Shown: piece by piece, positions 22,797-34,216 of the stretch
Position numbering within the stretch: position 1 is the first letter of the stretch
Layout: each line of letters starts with the position of its first letter
Origin: Solen grandis
Taxonomy: Eukaryota; Mollusca; Bivalvia; Adapedonta; Solenidae
Reading direction: 5' to 3'
Length of the DNA: 64,000 bases
NCBI GenBank assembly: GCA_021229015.1
Contig: CM037792.1
Location: forward strand, 41,384,543-41,448,542
The notes under the pieces: generated by a model
Database searches by the model: none
What the model was told of the DNA's origin: nothing
What the model saw: only the letters and a program-made list of their open reading frames with translations
Position numbers and translations under genes: made by a program

Positions 22797-23779
22797 AAAG
22801 GGGCAGTACATCAGCTTTATTTCTCTTCTTCTTTTTCTTAGTTAACTTAAGCACTTTTATTTAATTCAGTTACTAAGAAATGGAGGGGGAACCTAGGAGC
22901 TAGCTTGTGTGGGTCGGTGGTTCAGCTTCTTTGTTTCCGGATGGTAACACAGGTCAAGTTTGACTTTGGGCTGGTTGGGTCAATGTCACTTATAATAGAA
23001 AAACAATCATCAGATGATAATTCCAGACAGGCTCCATAGATTTTAATAATTTTGGTACACAGGTGTAACTTCTCAAGATACAAGTAAAATTCATCTTTGA
23101 GCAAGTGGGTTCTAGGTTAAAGTCACTGAAACTAAATTGAAAAACAGTTTCTGCTCAATAACTGTAGTTAGGAATGAGATATTTTCAATGAGACTTGCTG
23201 TTTAGGTAGTTTCTGGGAAGACAAAACTTGGGTCTGGTGGAGTCAACATCATAGGTCACTGTTGATAAAATAGAAAAACAGTTTCCGGTTTATTCTTAAT
23301 GAATCACAGATAAAAAATATGTTGAATTTCCATTTTTTTTATTTATTTTTTTTTGGTGTATTTTTATACCATTGATTCTATGTTTTACTATCTCAAGAAT
23401 CAAGCATACATATTGTAGTATTGATCACCTGTAGTGATAGTTCTAATTTTGATAAACCTTTCATATGAAATTTAAAAAATGTTTTTGCTTCAGATCTGAA
23501 ACTCTGTGTCTTGAGATAATAACGGTTTCTTTTCAATTAGTACAAATTTAGTATTTAATAAGTACTAAAAACTGATTTTTTTCTACCCCTTTTCAGGTGC
23601 ATGTAGGTGACTAATTTTGTCTTCTCAATAAACATCTGCAATGATTTTATAAAATAATGCTGATCACTTGTAAGAAGAATATTCTTTATATATAAACATT
23701 GAGCTGATTCTTGTTTTATTATAGCAGAGAAAAGTTAATTGTCCTTAACGCTGAAAATATTTTTTAAGGTCTCCTACAG
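22797..23779. other. No gene recognised upstream of the RING exon
   Basis: AT-rich DNA with internal similarity (GTCAC..AAAACAGTTTC motifs near 22990, 23140 and 23280 hint at old tandem copies). No supported exon before the acceptor at 23779. Confidence 0.4.
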
Positions 23780-23952
23780 CATGATGAGCTCAAAATGTTG
23801 CATTTGTTATGAAAGGGACAAGGAGTCATTTTTCATACCATGTGGACACAACCATTTGCACTGTGTGTGGTGTTACACAGGAAAGCAGCGGGAATCCTTT
23901 GTGTCCTTTCTGCCGTGCTGCCATTCAAGGAATTGGGAACTTAAGGAACTAA
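23780..23952 (+). pseudogene. RING-finger (C3HC4) terminal exon with a frameshift
   Basis: After CTCCTACAG the exon reads MMSSKCCICYERDKESFFIP, then CGHNHLHCVWC, giving C-x2-C, C-x3-H, C-x2-C. The last zinc pair, LCPFCRAAIQGIG, lies in another frame entered near 23890, and then a stop follows at 23950. With that single change the RING is complete and at the C-terminus, as in many E3 ubiquitin ligases (TRIM/IAP/RNF types). No upstream domain was found, so this is either a retro-fragment or the last exon of a gene with one base error or one disabling mutation. Confidence 0.6.
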
Positions 23953-24325
23953 CGCTTCCAAAGGATGGAACAAGAGAAAATTGTGTAACTGACTAATACA
24001 TATATGATTTTCTATGATAAAGAGAGAAAAAGTCTTATTTGTTTCCTGTACTTGGAATTGTTTTTTTCCTTTTTAAAAAGTTAAGTCTCAGATATTGAAG
24101 TCCCATTTCTTCATGCATATTAGTATGATTTTCTGTTCTTCTTCAGCCCCTCTAAGCACAAAGGGAGTGCATAAGTATAGATTTAGTTATTGCATCAAAT
24201 ATGAAATGCTTCTGTAACATATTATTGTCTGATTTATATGGACTAATTTTAATGAAAGGTGACCATGATGATCATTTAATATTTTTCTCTGCACCAACTG
24301 GTGCCAAACTATGCTTGAGGTTTTT

Positions 24326-25097
24326 TTAGCTCACCTGAGCACTTGTGCTCAGGATGAGCTTTTAGGATCAATGAATGTCTGTTGTCTGTCCATCCGTTCG
24401 TTGTCCATCCGTCGTCGACAATTAGTTTGTTTGCACTCTAGCCTCTTCATTTTTCAAGCAATCATCTTCAAACTTTATGACAATGTTTATAACCATAAAA
24501 TCTCAGCTAAGATTGGTTATGGCTGAAATCAGACCATTAGGTCAGGAGTTACACCCCTTTTAATATTGAATTAAGCCAGATTTCACTTTGTTTGCACTCT
24601 ACCATTTTTTTTTTATAAAATTTTTCCATAAAATCATGGCTAAGTTATTGAAAAAAAATTTTTTTTAGCATCTTCATATTTTGAGCAATTGCCTTCAAAC
24701 TTAATGACAATGTTTATTACCATAACATCTCTGCTAAGTTTAATTATGGTCGAAATCAGACCATAAAGTAAGGAGTTCTGCCCCTTTCAATGCTAAAAAA
24801 GGCTATATTTCACTTTCTTTGCCATTTAGCATTTTCATTTCATAACCAATCAACCAATCATCTTTAAAATTTGTGACATTGTTGAGTTTCATAAAATCTT
24901 GACTTTGGCTGATATTTGCCCTTTAGGACAGGAGTTATGCCCCTTTTGAAATCATAACTAGATGTTGGTGTTCCTCGGAACACTTGTGTCGCCTGCATTT
25001 AAGCATGTTTGATGAAAGAATTGACTAGAAAATCGATCTTTTGACAAATTATTGATAAAGCATAATCTATTTTGTGAGGTACAAAATAACACCAAAT

Positions 25098-25130
<33 letters not shown>

Positions 25131-26348
25131 TTTTTTTTGGGGGGGGGGGGGGGGGGAAAAAATATTCAAACAGTGCAATATGTAATAATTTTCCCGAGCA
25201 CTTTCGACTATACAGTCTTCATCAGAGGAGTGTCAGAATGACTATGAATTCAAAACATTAACTGTAAGAAAAATTATGACGTCATTAAGCACTTATGACG
25301 TTAATTATATATATGTTGCAAGTTTGTAGTCATCATTATCATTATTGAATTATCATTCTTGTGTACTGCACTCAGACCAATGAGATCTATCTACTATAAA
25401 TGTTTAAGGCAACACTTCAAATACTTTACAAGTTATGCACCACACAAGAATTAAATCCAAAAAAATAAACAAAGGGAAATAACTCCAAAAATACAACAGT
25501 TATCATTCTTGCACAATGCACTCCATGAGATCTTTCCACCTGTGAGGTTTAGCAATACCTCACATACCTTTTATGTTACGCTTCAAACAAAAATAGTCAA
25601 AGTCTGAGGATCAACAAAGCACATACCTTTCACGTTACGCTCCGAACAAAAATAGGCTAAGTCTGAGAATCAACAAAAGGCAATAACTCAGTAAAAAAGA
25701 AAGTCAGTGTTCTCATTCATTAGCATTGCACTTCACATCAATGTGATTTATCTACCTAAAAAGTTTCAAGTCAGTACCTCAAATACTTTTCAAAATATGC
25801 CCCGGAAAATATTAAGTCTGAAAATTTACAAAGGGCAATAACTCAGAAAATATTAAAGTCAGAGTTATCATTCTTGTGCACTGCACTCCACCTCAATGTG
25901 ATCTATCCATGTTTTAAGTTTCAAGGTGATACCTCAAATACTTTTTGAGTTATGGTCCGGACAAAAATAAAATCTCAGAATCAACAAAGGGTAATAACTC
26001 AGAAAATACGAAAGTCAGAGTTATCATTCTTGTGCACTGCACTCCACCTCAATGTGATCTATCCATGTTTTAAGTTTCAAGGTGATACCTCAAATACTTT
26101 TCGAGTTATGCTCCGCACAAGAAAGTGTGACGCCGACGACGACGGACAAAGTGATCCCTATGTGTCTGCCATGCTATGCAGGCGACACAAAAATGGATTA
26201 TTTAACTTTGTTTGCACTCTGTGAAATATGAAAATCTCAGATTTCACTGTTTACACTTCAGCATCTTTATTTCTAAAGCAGTATGTTTAGTATGTTTGGC
26301 TTTGAAGGCTATTTATCTCAGGTAAGCGATTTAGGGACATCATCTTGT
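24326..26348 (-). mobile_element. Helitron/Helentron-like element, family C/D, split by a nested element
   Basis: On the minus strand the 3' end is GAGCACAAGTGCTCAGGTGAGCTAA (TTAG at 24326-24329 on plus). The 5' end at about 26348 reads ACAAGATGATGTCCCTAAATCGCTTACCTGAG, matching the start of the element at 21932. Units of about 162 bp are marked by TTTGTTTGCACTCT at 24426 and 24588, and again at 26208 beyond the inserted family-E copy (24958-26191). The interrupted unit resumes after the insertion, so the order of events is clear: this element was there first. Confidence 0.65.
24958..26191 (-). mobile_element. Helitron/Helentron-like element, family E, copy 2 (nested)
   Basis: Near-identical to 20566-21754 over its first 550 bp, including the hairpin, CTAG end (24958-24961), CA/TA microsatellite with a longer G run (25099-25156) and the tandem units, then diverging in unit number. 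Ends GCAGGCGACACAA at 26190. It lies inside the tandem repeats of the element at 24326-26348. Confidence 0.7.
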
Positions 26349-26466
26349 TTTTATTTATAAAGTACACACAGTGACTTGAAACATCTTGTACAATGTCCAG
26401 GCAACAGGACAGGAATGGGTATGGACCGCAACTCCTTACTTGAATTTCAGCCTAATTATACCCTTT

Positions 26467-27077
26467 TTAGCTCACATGAGCACAATGAGCTCATAGGGAG
26501 CTTTTGTGATTGCAGGATATTCTTCGTCCATGGTCTTGAGTCAGTCTATCATAATCTCAGGAACCACTTGCCATAATTTAATGAAACTTGCATGGGATGT
26601 GCCTCCTTGAATCTGTACCTTAACTTTTTCATCAAAGCTGATCAGTATTCTGGTTGCCATAGGAACCAAAAGGACAAAAAACTTTAAACATATCTCTGGA
26701 ACCACAAAGCCTAGAATTTAAATATTTGGTATGTAGTAATGTCAAGTTGACTCCATATCTAACCTGGGGGTCAAAATTTGCCTGTCTTACAGGTCGTGTA
26801 ATTTTTACAAATACATAGGGAAATTTTTCTACTCATAAATCACTAGGCTTAGATATTTGGTATGAGACATTTACCTATTTTAAAATTGGCCCTGCCTTAG
26901 GCGTCACTTGATTTTTCATATTCTTGTATGACATATAACTGACATAGACCAATTGACTTACATTTTGATATGAAAGTTCATATACAATATGTGTACCTTT
27001 TAAATTGTTTGAAAACAATGTACAGAGCAGGCATGTTCTGTCAGTTGAGCAATTTAGGATCATCATGGCCCTCATGT
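26467..27077 (-). mobile_element. Helitron/Helentron-like element, family C, third copy
   Basis: 3' end on minus: GAGCTCATTGTGCTCATGTGAGCTAA, closing at 26467. 5' end on minus at about 27077: AACATGAGGGCCATGATGATCCTAAATTGCTCAACTG, a diverged version of the 21932 start. About 610 bp; weak internal repeats (CTAG.ATTTA.ATATTTGGTATG at 26711 and 26849). Non-coding. Confidence 0.6.
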
Positions 27078-28640
27078 TAGCATGAAGAATAAGGTGGTTT
27101 AATGAACATCGTGTTGCTTCATAACTGTGAATACCTTGAACATTATCAAAGGAATTAAGATTAAATAAAAAACATGCATGTGCCCAACAAAAATAGAAAC
27201 ATAACTGTAAACCAGCATTTACAGAACAATGTCCCTTTTTTACCTAAGATTTTTCAATACTTATCTTGATTATCATCAGCAGGATCCAATCTAAACTTGA
27301 AATATTTGCTTTGATATGTGACAAGGGCCTTATGTCTCTAGTACAACTTTTTACAGAGTTGTACCACTTTGTGACATAAAACATTAGTTTTATTGTCCAT
27401 AATGTGTAACTATTAGCTCTTTTTCAATTGCATTCAATTAAACAAAGCCTTTTATATATGGGTGTGTTTTTTTTTGTCCAGCACTTTTTTGTTACATCAT
27501 GAAAATATGCATTTTTTGTGTCTTATGATTAACATAAATGTGTGAAACATGTGTAAACAGCTGAAGTTTGTAAGTCTCATTTATCTGAAAATAAAACATA
27601 TTATTAATGAATTCCCTGTATTTAGAAAATGTAACCAAAACATGCATATTTCTGGACAAATGCTGTAACATTTTCAGCATAGGTTAAAAAAAATACCCAA
27701 ATACAATGATTTACAATGTACATTGAAACCAACTGGAATCGTTCATGCCTTGAAAATAAACAAAGTTTCGTGTTTTTTAATGTACTATTGTGAAAATAAG
27801 AAATAGAAGAAAAACCTGAAAAACCTTCATTTATTTCTGACGTAATTTTTCCTGTCCAAACGTTACGGCGGTAAGAAAATAAGAAATTTACCCTTTATAC
27901 AGCCGTAAGCTTTTTTTATTTACCTTCAAGTACGAAAATAGTTTGGTACGTTGGTGCACATGGCCGAAACTGCTATGGAGCAGACGAATTTGATTTTTTT
28001 TTTTTTTTTTGCTCATTAGCATTAGGACTGACCATTGACCCCAAAAATGACTATTGCGATACTATCGATAGTCAGTATGTTGCTATTGCAATAGTTCAAC
28101 TATTGCAGGATTAATATTGCAATGCATTGCGATACCATTGCTTTACCAATGACCCTTTGACTCATGTCTTATAAAAGAGAAATAAATGTATCAGTTAACT
28201 ATAAACATTTTTTATTTTCAAATCCACAACTGACAGCTTTGTCAAATATATATATATATATATATATAAAATATATATATGGGAGTTTTTAAAAAAAAGT
28301 GTGAATTCCATGTCCGACAATTATATCAATATTTTTATGCTTTATTTGTTTATTTTTCTTTTGTTTTGTGTTATTCTTATATATCTTTTGTAATTATAAC
28401 TTACTTCATATAGAAAATAACAATCAGTTTGAAAAATACAGGCTAAGAATATAAGTTGTACAGTGAAAAAATGGGCGTCATACTTCATAATATTTAAAAA
28501 TTACTTACTTTTTTAGCTTTAAAACCTCAAAAAAGCACAAAAACATATAAATTTATGGTAAAAACAGTTCAAGAGAAGGACTTTCTTATTATAAAATCCA
28601 AAATATATACTGTATTTCATAATTTTTTTTTTTTTCCAAA
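27078..28640. other. No gene recognised; simple repeats
   Basis: AT-rich. Contains a T run near 27990-28010, a cluster of near-palindromic CTATTGCAATAG / ACTATCGATAGT motifs at 28045-28140, and an AT dinucleotide run at 28243-28283. No exon evidence. Confidence 0.5.
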
Positions 28641-28649
28641 GTTTGTCCA

Positions 28650-29085
28650 AAATTCCCTTTCCATCCTGTCACAACAGGGTAAAATATTCCCATAAATAAT
28701 AACCAGTCCCTTGTTAGCAATGGTTTAAGTGTTGTTCAGTAATCTCCCGTTTCAGAAACAAATGGCACATGGTTTAAACCATGGGGATTTGTAAGATACA
28801 ATTTTCATGAAAATTACAGCTGGTTGTAAAGGTGAGTACATCTTAATTTTCCTTCCTGTTATGATGTTTCTTGGTTTTATATTTTTCTTAATTTTAAACA
28901 CCATGTCTCATATTTAGCAGTATAATGTGCAATTTAAATATTTCCCACCAAATGAACTTGAAAAGGGATCAGTAATTATTTTTTTTAAATATAATGCATT
29001 TATTTTCTATCCTGTCACATTCTTTCCTATCACGTTAAATATTGTGACAGGAAAGAAACCTCTTGTGACAGGAAAGAAATAATTA
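28650..29085. repeat. Cluster of TGTGACAGGAAAG motifs in both orientations
   Basis: CC(A/T)TCCTGTCACA at 28661 and 29007, a relaxed TTTCCTATCACG at 29022, and TTGTGACAGGAAAGAAA twice at 29043 and 29065. The two orientations face each other around 29040. It lies upstream of the degraded transposase exon and may be its subterminal or regulatory DNA; that link is inference. A perfect 16-bp palindrome, CATGGTTTAAACCATG, lies at 28768-28783 in the same stretch. Confidence 0.45.
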
Positions 29086-29439
29086 ATATTTATAGGTATT
29101 TTTTTTTATTTTAATGTTAGGGATTTGTTTATCAAGTCTTAAGATCAAAGTTTTGAGATATTTTTAATCCCGTTTCCTTTTTTTCTTCTTCTTTCTTACA
29201 TTATAGTTTGAATCAATTCTTTAAAGGGCACTTACTTTGGATGAGGCTATCATATTTTTTCATAACAGATTAAACTGTACAACTTTGATGGCTCTAAAGG
29301 TAACCAAGGGGTAAACGTTAGTCTCCTCTAAACCCCCTTAAAAATCTTAGTTAAGATATTCTGACTACACAATCTTTTGTACTTGACTCATGTAAAGTAA
29401 GTTTACTTTTATGACTTCAGTTTACTATATTACATACTA

Positions 29440-29912
29440 TATTACATCTTTATCGAAAGTTAAAAGAGTCCCTTAGTGATAGTGAGGCTTTGATAAGTGT
29501 AGATTTTTCAGAAAATTATGTTGGAAAAATGGGAAATGAAATCCAATCTATGCATTTTGGTGCTTCAAAACCACAAATGTCATTACACACTGGTATTTAC
29601 TATGTTGGTCAGAGGCCAGGTTGTACATTTACAACAGTGTCCGATTCTTTGGATCATGGTCCAGCAGGTGTGTGGGGTCATTTAAAGCCAATATTGCAGG
29701 AAATGAAACAAAACAATCCTCAAGTCCAAAGGCTTCATATATTCAGTGATGGCCCAGTCACTCAGTACAAACAAAAGGGAAATTTTTAGCTCTTCTCACA
29801 TGAAATGGAAGCAATGGGGATGATAGGAACATGGAACTATCATGAATTGGTCATGGGCGCGGAATACCTGATGGTATTGGAGCAGTTGTGAAAAGAATAG
29901 CTAACCGAGTAC
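29440..29912 (+). pseudogene. Degraded transposase-like protein, RNase-H-like pattern, family not named
   Basis: Open from about 29440 to the TAG at 29787: KESLSDSEALISVDFSENYV, then MHFGASKPQMSLHTGIYY, VSDSLDHGPAGVWGHLKPIL, LHIFSDGPVTQYKQKGNF. Past the stop the frame continues LFSHEMEAMGMIGTWNYHEL, then a shift near 29850 leads to HGRGIPDGIGAVVKRIANRV before CGTAT-rich simple sequence cuts it off at about 29912. The spaced acidic motifs VDFSENY, FSDGP and HG.G.PDG look like an RNase-H-fold DDE/DDD active site. I recall similar unnamed proteins in multiple copies in cnidarian and mollusc genomes but cannot name a superfamily. One stop, one frameshift and a truncation make this copy dead. Confidence 0.55.
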
Positions 29913-30125
29913 AGTGGTGCTAACGTATCAGTTGTCAAAAATAGCGTATATCGTTCGTATCGCATCGTATCGTAACGTATATATTACTCAATCGTATCGT
30001 AACGTATGGAATCGTATTCTATCGCATTCAATCGTATTGGAAAAAGGGGTATCGCATCGCATCGTAAGGCAACCGTATATCGGTAATCGTATATCGTAAA
30101 TCGCATAACGTATATCGTATTGAAC
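29912..30125. repeat. Degenerate CGTAT/ATCGTA simple sequence
   Basis: About 210 bp made almost entirely of CGTAT, ATCGTAT, ATCGCAT and AACGTAT words with irregular spacing. CpG-rich in an AT-rich setting. It directly follows the last readable codon of the transposase-like frame. Confidence 0.8.
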
Positions 30126-30308
30126 CACCCAGTGGTTTAGGACAGTTTAAGTTACGGGACACCATCGATATTTCAGAAATAATTAATCTTCGTGTCTTTA
30201 AATTTAATATTTGCTTAAGTTTATTAATGGTGGATCATTAAATCACATTATGCAGTACATTTTTTTCATATTTTACCAATTGCAATAGTTATATTTCTTT
30301 TATTTATT

Positions 30309-30408
30309 NNNNNNNNNNNNNNNNNNNNNNNNNNNNNNNNNNNNNNNNNNNNNNNNNNNNNNNNNNNNNNNNNNNNNNNNNNNNNNNNNNNNNNNNNNNN
30401 NNNNNNNN
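30309..30408. other. Assembly gap of 100 N
   Basis: Exactly 100 N. Separates the transposon-rich left part from the kinase locus on the right. Confidence 0.99.
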
Positions 30409-32170
30409 GACACTAATTTTCGCTGATTTCATGGTGGGTTTTATCCACGAATATTAATCCCTATGTAAACTTGTCTCTTATATAGACCTTGCGTTTCTAG
30501 AACATAGATCCACGAATAAATGTACCCATGAAATTCCCTTAGGTACAAAATTTAATGTCAACGAAAATTAATGATTTTACAGGAATGTGTTTTCTGTACA
30601 CCATGGTGTTTAAGTGTATAATGGAGTGATAAGAGGTACTGTCACCCTGCCAACCTCAAACCCTGTGACCAAACAAGGGCCCTCCATAATCACCTGATCA
30701 ACCCTGTGACCCATCTTGACCCTACTCTCCTTGATGACAACAACCCTTTTACCATGACAACTCAAAGGTTGATTTGTCAATGAAGTGACTCAATCAAAAT
30801 ATACAGCAGGCCAAGCCAGGCTTACCAACATTCCAGTATATAACCAGACCCTGACCACATGGGATGGAGGATTGGAGCCAAGTGACCAATGCTGGATTGG
30901 AATCTTGACCAGACACCTTGCCCAGCCAAATAAGTAAATTAACTGTCCCAGAGTTTTTTTGTTTGTTTTTTTTGTTGTTTTTTTAACCCACCCACCTTTA
31001 CCATATAAAAAGACATCCTCCTAGTACTACCAACACCCTTTCTCCCTTGGATCTTTCCACTTGCTTCCTAGACCCACCTGAGCTAGACACACCCCCACCC
31101 TGCGCCTCACAGTACAGACAGCTATATAATCGCAAAATGATGTCCCCAAGTACCCTGATATAAACACTCTGTAAAGTATACAACAGCGGAGAATGTATAC
31201 TTAATCTGAAAGAAAATCTCTTTTCAGAAATTGTCTTCATAGCAGTGAAAAGCAATTTCCATTTCCTGGATTTAAATGGAAATCTTGAACTAAATTTTAC
31301 ACTACGGAACAGGGATCCCCAGGACACTTCAAACCACAATCAATATGAAACAATCTGCCTTTATTTTATATTGTATCAGATAACTCTATTTTATTATGAC
31401 ACACTACCACCACAACCATCATCATCATCATCATCATCATTATTACATCATCATCATTATTATTATTACATCATCATCACTTCCAGTACCACACCTCTAG
31501 TGACACACACGTTCCACCAATCCTTCCCAACACCTTCTGTGATTTCACTCTCATTTCCCCACCAGGAAATTACATCACACCAGCAAAACAATTCAAGATT
31601 CAATTCCAACAATAAAACACTTTATGAAACAAAATACTGACAAATTCAGTGGCAGTGCAGTGTTATGACACAATAGAGTGTGACAGCCACATAACGGCTG
31701 CCAGTGCAGCAGCGCATGGTGCAGCATGTTTGTCCAACCTCTGCCTTCATCCCACACAATCAACATGGGGGCCCAGTAAAACCAATCGGCATCCGCTCAC
31801 ACGGATGGGGTAATAAACAGTCATCAAATCAAATCTGACTGCAATATCTTTCAGCTAAATTACTAAAACACATCTGGTGAAATAGAAGGAAAAAAAACAC
31901 AATCAACTCTGAAATATTAAACACAAAGGATGGTCTACCAGTTCTGTGATCAATGTCATAGGAAATCATAGCAGAATTCTGTTTATCTTATACGTACTAA
32001 CACAGAACGCAGTTCCATAGCAGAAAGGAGACACTGGCCTCTGACAAAACAGAGAAGGATATCATGCTATGGAAAATGAACACCATGTCTAATTTCTATC
32101 CAACTAAATGACACATCCTATTTTTCATCTTTCATTTTAACTTCCATGATGAATGGAACAGCCTGGTGGT
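30409..32170. other. No gene recognised; ATC/ATT microsatellite
   Basis: Contains an (ATC)n/(ATT)n stretch at about 31415-31490, which opens a low-complexity His/Tyr/Ser-rich frame on the plus strand that I do not regard as a gene. A GC-richer segment at 31685-31840 ending in ATCAAATCAAATC looks like an old repeat with a SINE-like tail. Confidence 0.4.
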
Positions 32171-32412
32171 TTAATCCTTTCCCTCATATATACTCATTTT
32201 GACGCCCTCAATAGGTACCACATAAAGCCTGATCTGCAGAAAACCACAGTTAAACCTTACCAAATTTAATTACAAAATCCTCATTTCCAGACCACTGAGG
32301 AGCAGCGACCAGCATAAAACCTGATCAGCCTGCGAGTTACTTGCAGGCTGATCTGGTTTTATGCTGTTCGCATAGGTCTTTTCAAGGTGTCCTCTATGAG
32401 GGAAAGGGATAA
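32171..32412 (+). mobile_element. piggyBac-like MITE, copy 2
   Basis: TTAATCCTTTCCCTCATATA at the left and TATGAGGGAAAGGGATAA at the right; each edge carries one change from the family consensus. Central palindrome CAGCATAAAACCTGATCAGC with its complement TGATCTGGTTTTATGCTG. Confidence 0.85.
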
Positions 32413-32473
32413 CACTGTAAACAAGAGAACACAGAATATCCATTTATATCTCTGATATATGATAAACCATTCA

Positions 32474-32712
32474 AGAGCCTGGATAGCGTAATGGCATCAC
32501 ACTTCCTTCTCACCAATGCGTCCCGAGTTTGATTCCTGGTCATGTACAAGAGAAGGTACAGTGGTGGCCTGTCCTGGCACGTGGGTGTTCTCCGAGTTCT
32601 CCAGTTTTCTCACACAATAATGACCACATTAGCTTCCACCAGAGCCATTGAGAGTGATTAATATAGGTTGTGATAACTTGTTTCATAATTGATGTAAAAT
32701 AAATAAAGTTTA
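32474..32712 (+). mobile_element. tRNA-derived SINE, type 2
   Basis: Pol III box A-like TAGCGTAATGG at 32484 and box B-like GAGTTTGATTCC at 32525, about 40 bp apart. A body follows with GTGTTCTCCGAGTTCTCC..TTTTCTCACACA, a stretch common in SINE V/CORE-like domains, and an AAATAAATAAAG tail. No tRNA fold closes, so it is a SINE and not a functional tRNA gene. Confidence 0.65.
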
Positions 32713-34216
32713 AACTAACTAAGAACAAGATCAAACTGAAACTACAGGAAAGATCCATTATTACATTATAATACAAATGCCGGAGTACAACTGACCCTTA
32801 ATCATTCATTTGTTAATGTTGCTTTTTGATTACATTGGGTTCAATCTAATATATACAGTATCAAAGATTGGACATGGCATCACAATGTAGTTCTAATACT
32901 GAATATATTTCATCTTGTTCTATAATAGATGCATCAATTTATTGTATATGTACTCAGACCGCAGAAAAAACTTCAACACATTGAAAAATTTCCCCTAAAA
33001 GTTAGACTCATTTATGTTATTAGTTGTTTTTTTTCTTATGAATGTATACCGAAAAATGCCAGGACTTTCATTAAACTTCCACAAAGAGAGAATTTCAACT
33101 CATAAAAGTTCGACACATGAAGTTATACTGTATAATATCCAATCAAATGGCACCCTTAGTAACCCCAAGTGACCTCATTCACCCAGTGGTAAAATAGTAA
33201 GCTTTAGGTAGGTCCCACTATACTGCTTTTTTTTTATCAGAAAGTTGACTTGAAATTACATCAAAAGAAATAAATGTTTTGTAATTATAAAAATTCTTGA
33301 ATAAACAGAAGCGGGAGGTGCCTGTGTAAGAATGCTTTCTTCAAATAAAGGATAAACACATCAACTGTATGAGGCTCTGCTAAGTTTCTGTCAGACTACT
33401 TGTTCTGTGTTGTTCTTACTTGAAAGCCTCTGGTTACACTCCTCCTTAAACTAGATGTATCAAAGATGCAACTGTGAAATAACAGAAGAAATACATTGTC
33501 TGTTTTTCATCAAAGCAAATGTTCTTTTCAGTTCTCATTTTACAAACTCTTCATCTATTTCATACAAAGGCTTGGGGAGCCAAAAAAAGCTTCTTGTGTA
33601 CGTTATAAAATAAGATGGAAAATAAGCCACGTATAAGACAAAAAAAAAAAAATTCTGTATCAACGGTCTATCCTCTGCTTGCTTGGCCAAGCTTCAGTCA
33701 CTTGGTCTACACTTGATAATGGGTGACAACTTAATGACTGGCTGCTGTTCCCACTTCCGACAAAAACAACATGAGGATGGTCAGGTTGTCACAGACTGCA
33801 CCGTGGTTTCACAAAAACAACACGAGGTTGTCACAGACTGCATGGTGGTTTCACAGAATAACAAAGCCAAGCTTCTGACTCAACAAACATTGCACTTGCT
33901 CAGCCTGAAGGTCATGGTAACTCCTTACTTGTAAGGGTAAAGTGCGCCAGGATTAGTTTGCTTGGTTTCATGCTGCGACATTGACAGTTTTTTTTAGCTT
34001 GCAGCAACTTTCTTTTCAGTGCAGTCTCAATGCAGCATTATATGTTAGAAACGTGACATGAGACATGCCACATCCAGTCACAATATCCTGACACTTGTTG
34101 GACCAGTCCAGGAACAACCATTTTGCAATACCAATACATTGTTTCTTCCTAGCTGATCAAACCTACAAACCCTAATTTACAGGGCACTCTTACCACTTAG
34201 TCAATGGTAACAGGAT
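32713..34216. other. No gene recognised
   Basis: A direct repeat of CAAAAACAACA.GAGG.TGTCACAGACTGCA..GTGGTTTCACA lies at 33762-33855 (two to three copies, about 40 bp each). Otherwise featureless. Confidence 0.4.

Noticed and set aside
31245..31640. 131-codon plus-strand frame with Ser/His/Tyr-rich repeats
   Set aside because: Openness comes from an (ATC)n/(ATT)n microsatellite; no splice context, no family, and the rest of the frame is of ordinary intron composition.
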